Source: Cordia subcordata (Eukaryota; Streptophyta; Magnoliopsida; Boraginales; Cordiaceae). Taken from it: DNA of 64,000 nucleotides. Of the stretch, positions 59,657 to 64,000 are shown piece after piece (the first letter of the stretch is position 1; every line of letters begins with the position of its first letter). Position numbers and translations under genes: made by a program. The notes under the pieces were generated by a model. That model was given only the letters and a program-made list of their open reading frames with translations. It had not been told where the DNA came from and made no database searches. The DNA lies in NCBI GenBank assembly GCA_028554755.1, contig JAPTOF010000001.1, positions 6,306,501 to 6,370,500 on the forward strand. The letters run 5' to 3'.

Positions 59657-62600
59657 CGTTGGAGATGGGCATCTAAGGGAAGGCGCCGGCAATAGAAGAA
59701 GAAATCGATCATCATCGCTTTGGATGGATTTTTGCAATCTGTTTATTTTTTGTATGCATGCTCTTTCATTTTGCTTCCAACTTTTCATTACTCTTTTTTT
59801 TTTTTTTCTTTTACTTTATTTGGTTTGTTGTCTTTTATTTTTGGCTTTAATTTGCTATTTCTTTAACGAACAAGTTAAATTTGTGCCATCTCAATATCCA
59901 TCTCAAATATAACATCGAAATATTTTATCCATGTCTATAGAATATAATTAAAAGAAATAACTATTTGGCGTGTATAGTTAGCATTTTTGTCCTAAAATAC
60001 AACAAAGTCTGAATCAAAAAGACAAAAGACATAATAATTGTTGTTTCTCTTGTTCTTGCTCTTACTTGTACGCAGGTCATGAGATTATATAATCTGATCA
60101 AGAAAAAAAGAAAGACCAAACTATTAAGGACATATATAGATGTCGTAGTGCCATTCTCGTGCCTAGCACATTCTTATGGGTAACAAACTTTGCGTCTTTT
60201 TGTTAAAAGTGTGAAATTTTGACCGGCTTATAAGTAAAACCAAACAAAAAAAAAAACCTTTTTTATTTATTTTGAATTGCTTATAATTCAATCAAACCAA
60301 CTTATAAGTAGAAAATTAGTTTTTACTTGCTTCCAAGCAACAAAATTAATTAATGAAATAACTTTTTCAGTCATTTTAACTAATATTGATACTTAAATAC
60401 TTATTTACCAAATTAGTCGATAACTCGTAAACACATATTATTCAAACACTTTTATATTTATTTTTCACTAATTTATAAGTATTGCTTATAAACATATTAA
60501 AATAAGTAATGTCAAACAGGTTCTTGGGCTTCGAGATTATAGACCAAAAACAAAAATGCCAAAAATCAAGCAAAAATCAGTTAAGATGAGTTGATGGTGA
60601 TTCTCTTGGCCAAATTGGCTTTCTTTTACCTCCCAAAAAGTTTATAAGCGCAAAAGTTACTAGAAAGGCAAAAGTAATAAGAGAATTGCTTGCAAAATTA
60701 TTGTTTTTGAGTATGTTCAGTGGAACTTAGAAAGGAAATTAGACAAGTACTTAACAGCTTATAAGTTAGGTTGACCAAAGAGCACCTTTTGATTACTCCA
60801 AAAAATAAGTATAGTGAGATATGAAATTAAAAAAATAATAAATTTACAACGCATACGTTGGATGAGCATGAGCGCCCTTGACTCAACATTATAGCACATA
60901 GCACTTCGACACTACTACAATGCTTTGAGTTAGCAAAGGGCCTTGTTATAAGAATCTAGCTTCACTTTTAGTCAGCTCTTATCAAATATGATATTACGTG
61001 TCTATGAATCATGCACAAATGAAGCAAATTGATCATTTGACAAAGAGCATCAGCAGAACGTTCACAACCATGCAACCAATTTCGCTCGACAATCACTTAC
61101 CGAGTAAACAAAAAGGAACTACAATGCGAAATGAAAGCCCACACACAAACAATAAATATGAATATCCAAAATGATGTTTTTGTTCTGCTCCTACTGCCAA
61201 TTATTCTTAGGCTTGCGACGGTCATATCTACAGGTTTACATTTGTAAATTTTCTAGGCAAAGGAAGACCGGCCACAAATGCTCTTTCGGCACATGTTCTG
61301 TAGAACATACTATTCTACTGGAGGCTGTTTGGCCTGTTATGTGCCATGATATTAACAACAAACAATCAAAGTGCATTTTAGCCCAGGGCCAATACCTACA
61401 ACGCGTCACAAAAGCCCTAAAAGAACCGACAGCTCTTACTTTATAACAGGTGGATAATCCTTTTTTTTTCCCCTTTTTTTGGTCAAAACAAGTGGGTAAT
61501 CTCAGTCGAAGCAATATGTCATCAGGAGACATTCTTAGCAAGAAAAGAGAGAGAAACAAGAACTGTGAAAATATTGAACAGAATATATAGCCATTTGAGT
61601 GTCATCAATAGAAATATTTATACACAATGATTTTACTAACAAGATATTTTTGTTGAATAATGCCATGATATCGATTTTATCATTTATATATGAAATATAC
61701 AATTATCTTAGGAGGATTACAACAGGAAAGATCAAGCATAAAGGAAAAGGGGTGAAAAAAAAGAAAAAGATGAACTACTCATGCCATAAAATCAGAATCT
61801 GATTCATGTGCAGAAAGCACAAGCGAGCCTAGCAAAAGAGAAGATACCAACAATGGGAAAACATCCTAAGTTCTTGATAACCACTGCCTAACTGCTCGAC
61901 TTTGGTAATAAGATCATAGATTAGGAGGGGAATTTCCGCCAATAAATCAGCTAAAAGAATGAATAAAAGAATTTCAACGCCATTTATATCAAGCCGTAAG
62001 CCCACATTTTGTGCATCACATATGCATTTGCCCCCATGAAGCAACGGAAACCATATATGTGCTCTGTTTGTTATAGTCTTATTTTAAGATACTTATCCTA
62101 TTAAAATAAGGACACATCTTATAAGATTTAAGAAATCTTATCATTCATTCTATGAAAATTTAAAACAAAACCATACTTTTTATCTTATAATAAATAAGCA
62201 ATCCTTTCTATCTTATTTTTTACAACTATAGAATGTACGGTGCATATGATAAGATATCTTAAATCTTATAAGATATCTCCAAATTTCAATAGGATAATTA
62301 TTTTAAAATAAGATCATTCCAAACACACTAATGGAACATGAATTCATCATAATTTTTGCCAAGCCGTCTCATTCAGAGGTGGAATCATAGAGATCACTAG
62401 CGCATGGGGTCATAACCTCCGATTCAAGTGTTTGGACAACCCTCTGCATGGTTGGCCCTTCCTCAGGGGATAAAGAGGACACATTGGATCGTAGTTGAAA
62501 GAAATGCATCAATGGTTTCAGCCTACACTCCATCACAGTTTGGATCAACTATCTCCCTCTGTCTGTTCTCTATGGCTAGAAAATTCAACTGCATGAATAA

Positions 62601-62970
62601 ATGGACAATTTTAAGTTCAACATCCGTATATAGGAAAACCAAGCACTACTGATTACAGAATGGATATACATGACCAGTTCTCTCACAAGGTCTACTACAC
62701 AGAAAAACTCACACTATCTCAAAGCAACTTCACTACGAGCAAGCAGCCACAGAAGCTTTCAAGCAACCACCTTTAAGCAACTTAAACAATTTCCTATCTA
62801 GAACAAAGAAGGCATCCTTCCCCTTCAGCTATCAAACTTTAGAAGAAGATATAGGCTATTTATCTTGATATACAAATAAACATATCATATGGCCATATGG
62901 GGCCCATAGGGGCTGGATGGAGCCATTTTTCTTTTTTAACAATTTTCTTTACGTTATATATTTTTATTCA
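59422..62970 (+). repeat. Segmental duplication copy 2 (NLR3 3' end plus flank)
   Basis: Partner of 42926-45985. It includes the NLR3 C-terminal codons and UTR, about 2.3 kb of non-coding flank and, beyond 62.77 kb, part of the FEI-like pseudogene intron (aacaatttcctat, gctatcaaactttagaagaa). The block 61966-62776 (MITE and FEI-like last exon) has no counterpart in copy 1. Confidence 0.88.
62059..62331. mobile_element. MITE-like element, copy B
   Basis: The left end (tctgtttgttatagtcttat...aagatacttatcctatt) and right end (aataggataattattttaaa...ataagatcattccaaacaca) are inverted repeats of about 50 bases with mismatches. The same family occurs at 10.98 kb, where part of the right repeat is deleted. 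There is no coding capacity. Confidence 0.72.
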
Positions 62971-63561
62971 AAGCATTATGCAAATGAAGATTCCTTTGCT
63001 TAGTGGTAAAATTTGTCTGTTTCACCAATCAACATGAATGTTGTTATTTATCTACTATTATGTTGATTGACAGGTCGGATATTAGATTTAACATGTTAAT
63101 TTTTCATTTTAACATTTTTGGTAAAATTTTAAGTATATTCTTTAACAAACAGGAGTTTTACCCCGCTGACCATACCGAGCGGTGTCCATAGGGGACAGGC
63201 AAGGTTTTTCTTTTCCACTGGGGCAGGAATGATGCTAGAAATTTACTCTGGTAGGAGGTACAGGGGTAGCTAAACCTATCACTTCATTCTTAATTTCTAC
63301 TCATGGGTGCTTGACTTAGGAAAATGACACAAGAACATAAAAGAGGTGTAAGACATACCCAGCTAACAATGTTCAGGCCCTTTTCAATAAACGATGCATC
63401 AGTTGGCCAATTTCCACTCACAACTTCTAAGTCCCAAAACCCCAAAACTGTAGACATCAGTCTTTTCTGTGGCCCTGCCACTTTGCATATACTTTGCCAG
63501 TAAAATGAAACGTGAAATTAGACATCATCTCCACCAAAGAAGAAAAATCAGAGATCTTCAG
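62369..63561 (-). pseudogene. FEI-like: FEI1/FEI2-like LRR receptor kinase, decayed 3' exons
   Basis: Two exons are recognisable. Exon 63359-63561 opens LKISDF after an AG acceptor, has lost most of the activation loop, then reads [19 protein letters not shown], shifts frame, and continues [20 protein letters not shown] before a GT donor at 63358. The last exon, 62369-62588, starts after an AG with LNFLAIENRQREIVDPNCDG, has an in-frame TAG, shifts frame again, and ends GPTMQRVVQTLESEVMTPCA then SDLYDSTSE and the stop. The ending and the [10 protein letters not shown] stretch are diagnostic of FEI kinases, LRR-RLKs that act in cell-wall synthesis and ethylene-precursor signalling in Arabidopsis. 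The intron (62589-63358) is still present, so it decayed in place and is not a retrocopy. LRR and N-terminal exons were not found before the window end. Confidence 0.85.
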
Positions 63562-64000
63562 CTGCACATTGCATGCAGGAAGGGAAACTAACGTAATCAA
63601 CAAAGGTTAAAAGACAAGAAGAAAGATAAAAGAAATTGCAAATCACACTATATCAAGATGACCAATGCAATTGAAATATACTTTTAGACATTATGTCTTA
63701 TGGATGTATATACATGAAAATTCAGTGTGGAAGCAAATATCTGTGTCAAAGGTCTAAAACTCACAAAGCATTTAACTTTAAGATTCTTGCACGAATAAGT
63801 GGTGAAATCTTGTTACAGTACAAAGATATTAGGATTTAGGACAACTAACCGACACAAGAAGTTCTAGCTTGCGTGATTTTTTTGGATAAGTCCTTTGCCA
63901 AATCAGTTCTCACACAAAAATATTGTTCCAGACAAAAGCTTGAAGTCATATAAGATTACAACTTCTTCATTCCCAGCAAGAGTGCAAGTGAGGTGGAAAT
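63562..64000. other. Right-edge region, no supported exon
   Basis: Lies upstream of the recognisable FEI-like exons. I found no further kinase or LRR exon here; it may be intron of the same decayed gene. Confidence 0.5.

Noticed and set aside
61171..61559. Opposed 91- and 107-residue frames
   Set aside because: They lie in duplicated flank; the corresponding region of copy 1 does not keep either frame.
62369..63561. Functional FEI-like kinase gene
   Set aside because: An in-frame stop, two frameshifts and loss of the activation loop exclude a working kinase.

Overview
The window is nuclear DNA from a flowering plant, most likely a eudicot. It is AT-rich, with introns using GT/AG borders, plant-specific gene families (NFD4-like MFS, RIPK-type RLCK, CDR1-like protease, CC-NBS-LRR, FEI-like LRR kinase), tRNA-derived SINEs, MITEs and long AT microsatellites. 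I cannot name the species.

Layout. 1-10101: an NFD4-like transporter cut by the left edge (+), a single-exon GT4-type glycosyltransferase converging on it (-), and a five-exon RIPK/PBL-type receptor-like cytoplasmic kinase (-). 10102-18148: no firm gene; MITEs, a SINE relative upstream at 6.1 kb, degraded direct repeats, microsatellites and one possible 93-residue ORF. 18149-33805: a conserved plant protein of unknown role, a CDR1-like secreted aspartic protease, and a seven-exon gene for a PotD-like (polyamine-binding-type) protein predicted to enter the plastid. 34171-59656: a CC-NBS-LRR cluster with one intact gene on the minus strand, a 3'-end relic at 42.9 kb, one copy broken by three single-base frameshifts, and one intact copy on the plus strand. 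59657-64000: a large duplicated 3' flank and the decayed last exons of a FEI1/FEI2-like LRR receptor kinase (-).

The genes do not form an operon-like unit, but immunity is a theme: the RLCK, the CDR1-like protease and the NLRs all belong to families with defence roles. The NLR cluster grew by segmental duplication. About 3 kb downstream of NLR3, including part of the FEI-like pseudogene intron, is repeated next to the NLR relic, and a shorter piece recurs downstream of NLR2. A last-exon fragment of the PotD-like gene also sits downstream of NLR2. Two SINE families (three copies of each), a truncated CACTA terminus and several fold-back elements date and delimit these events. I found no wholly new system; the most informative signals are the three +1 frameshifts in NLR2, the shared NLR/FEI flank, and the PotD-like plastid protein with a SINE just upstream.
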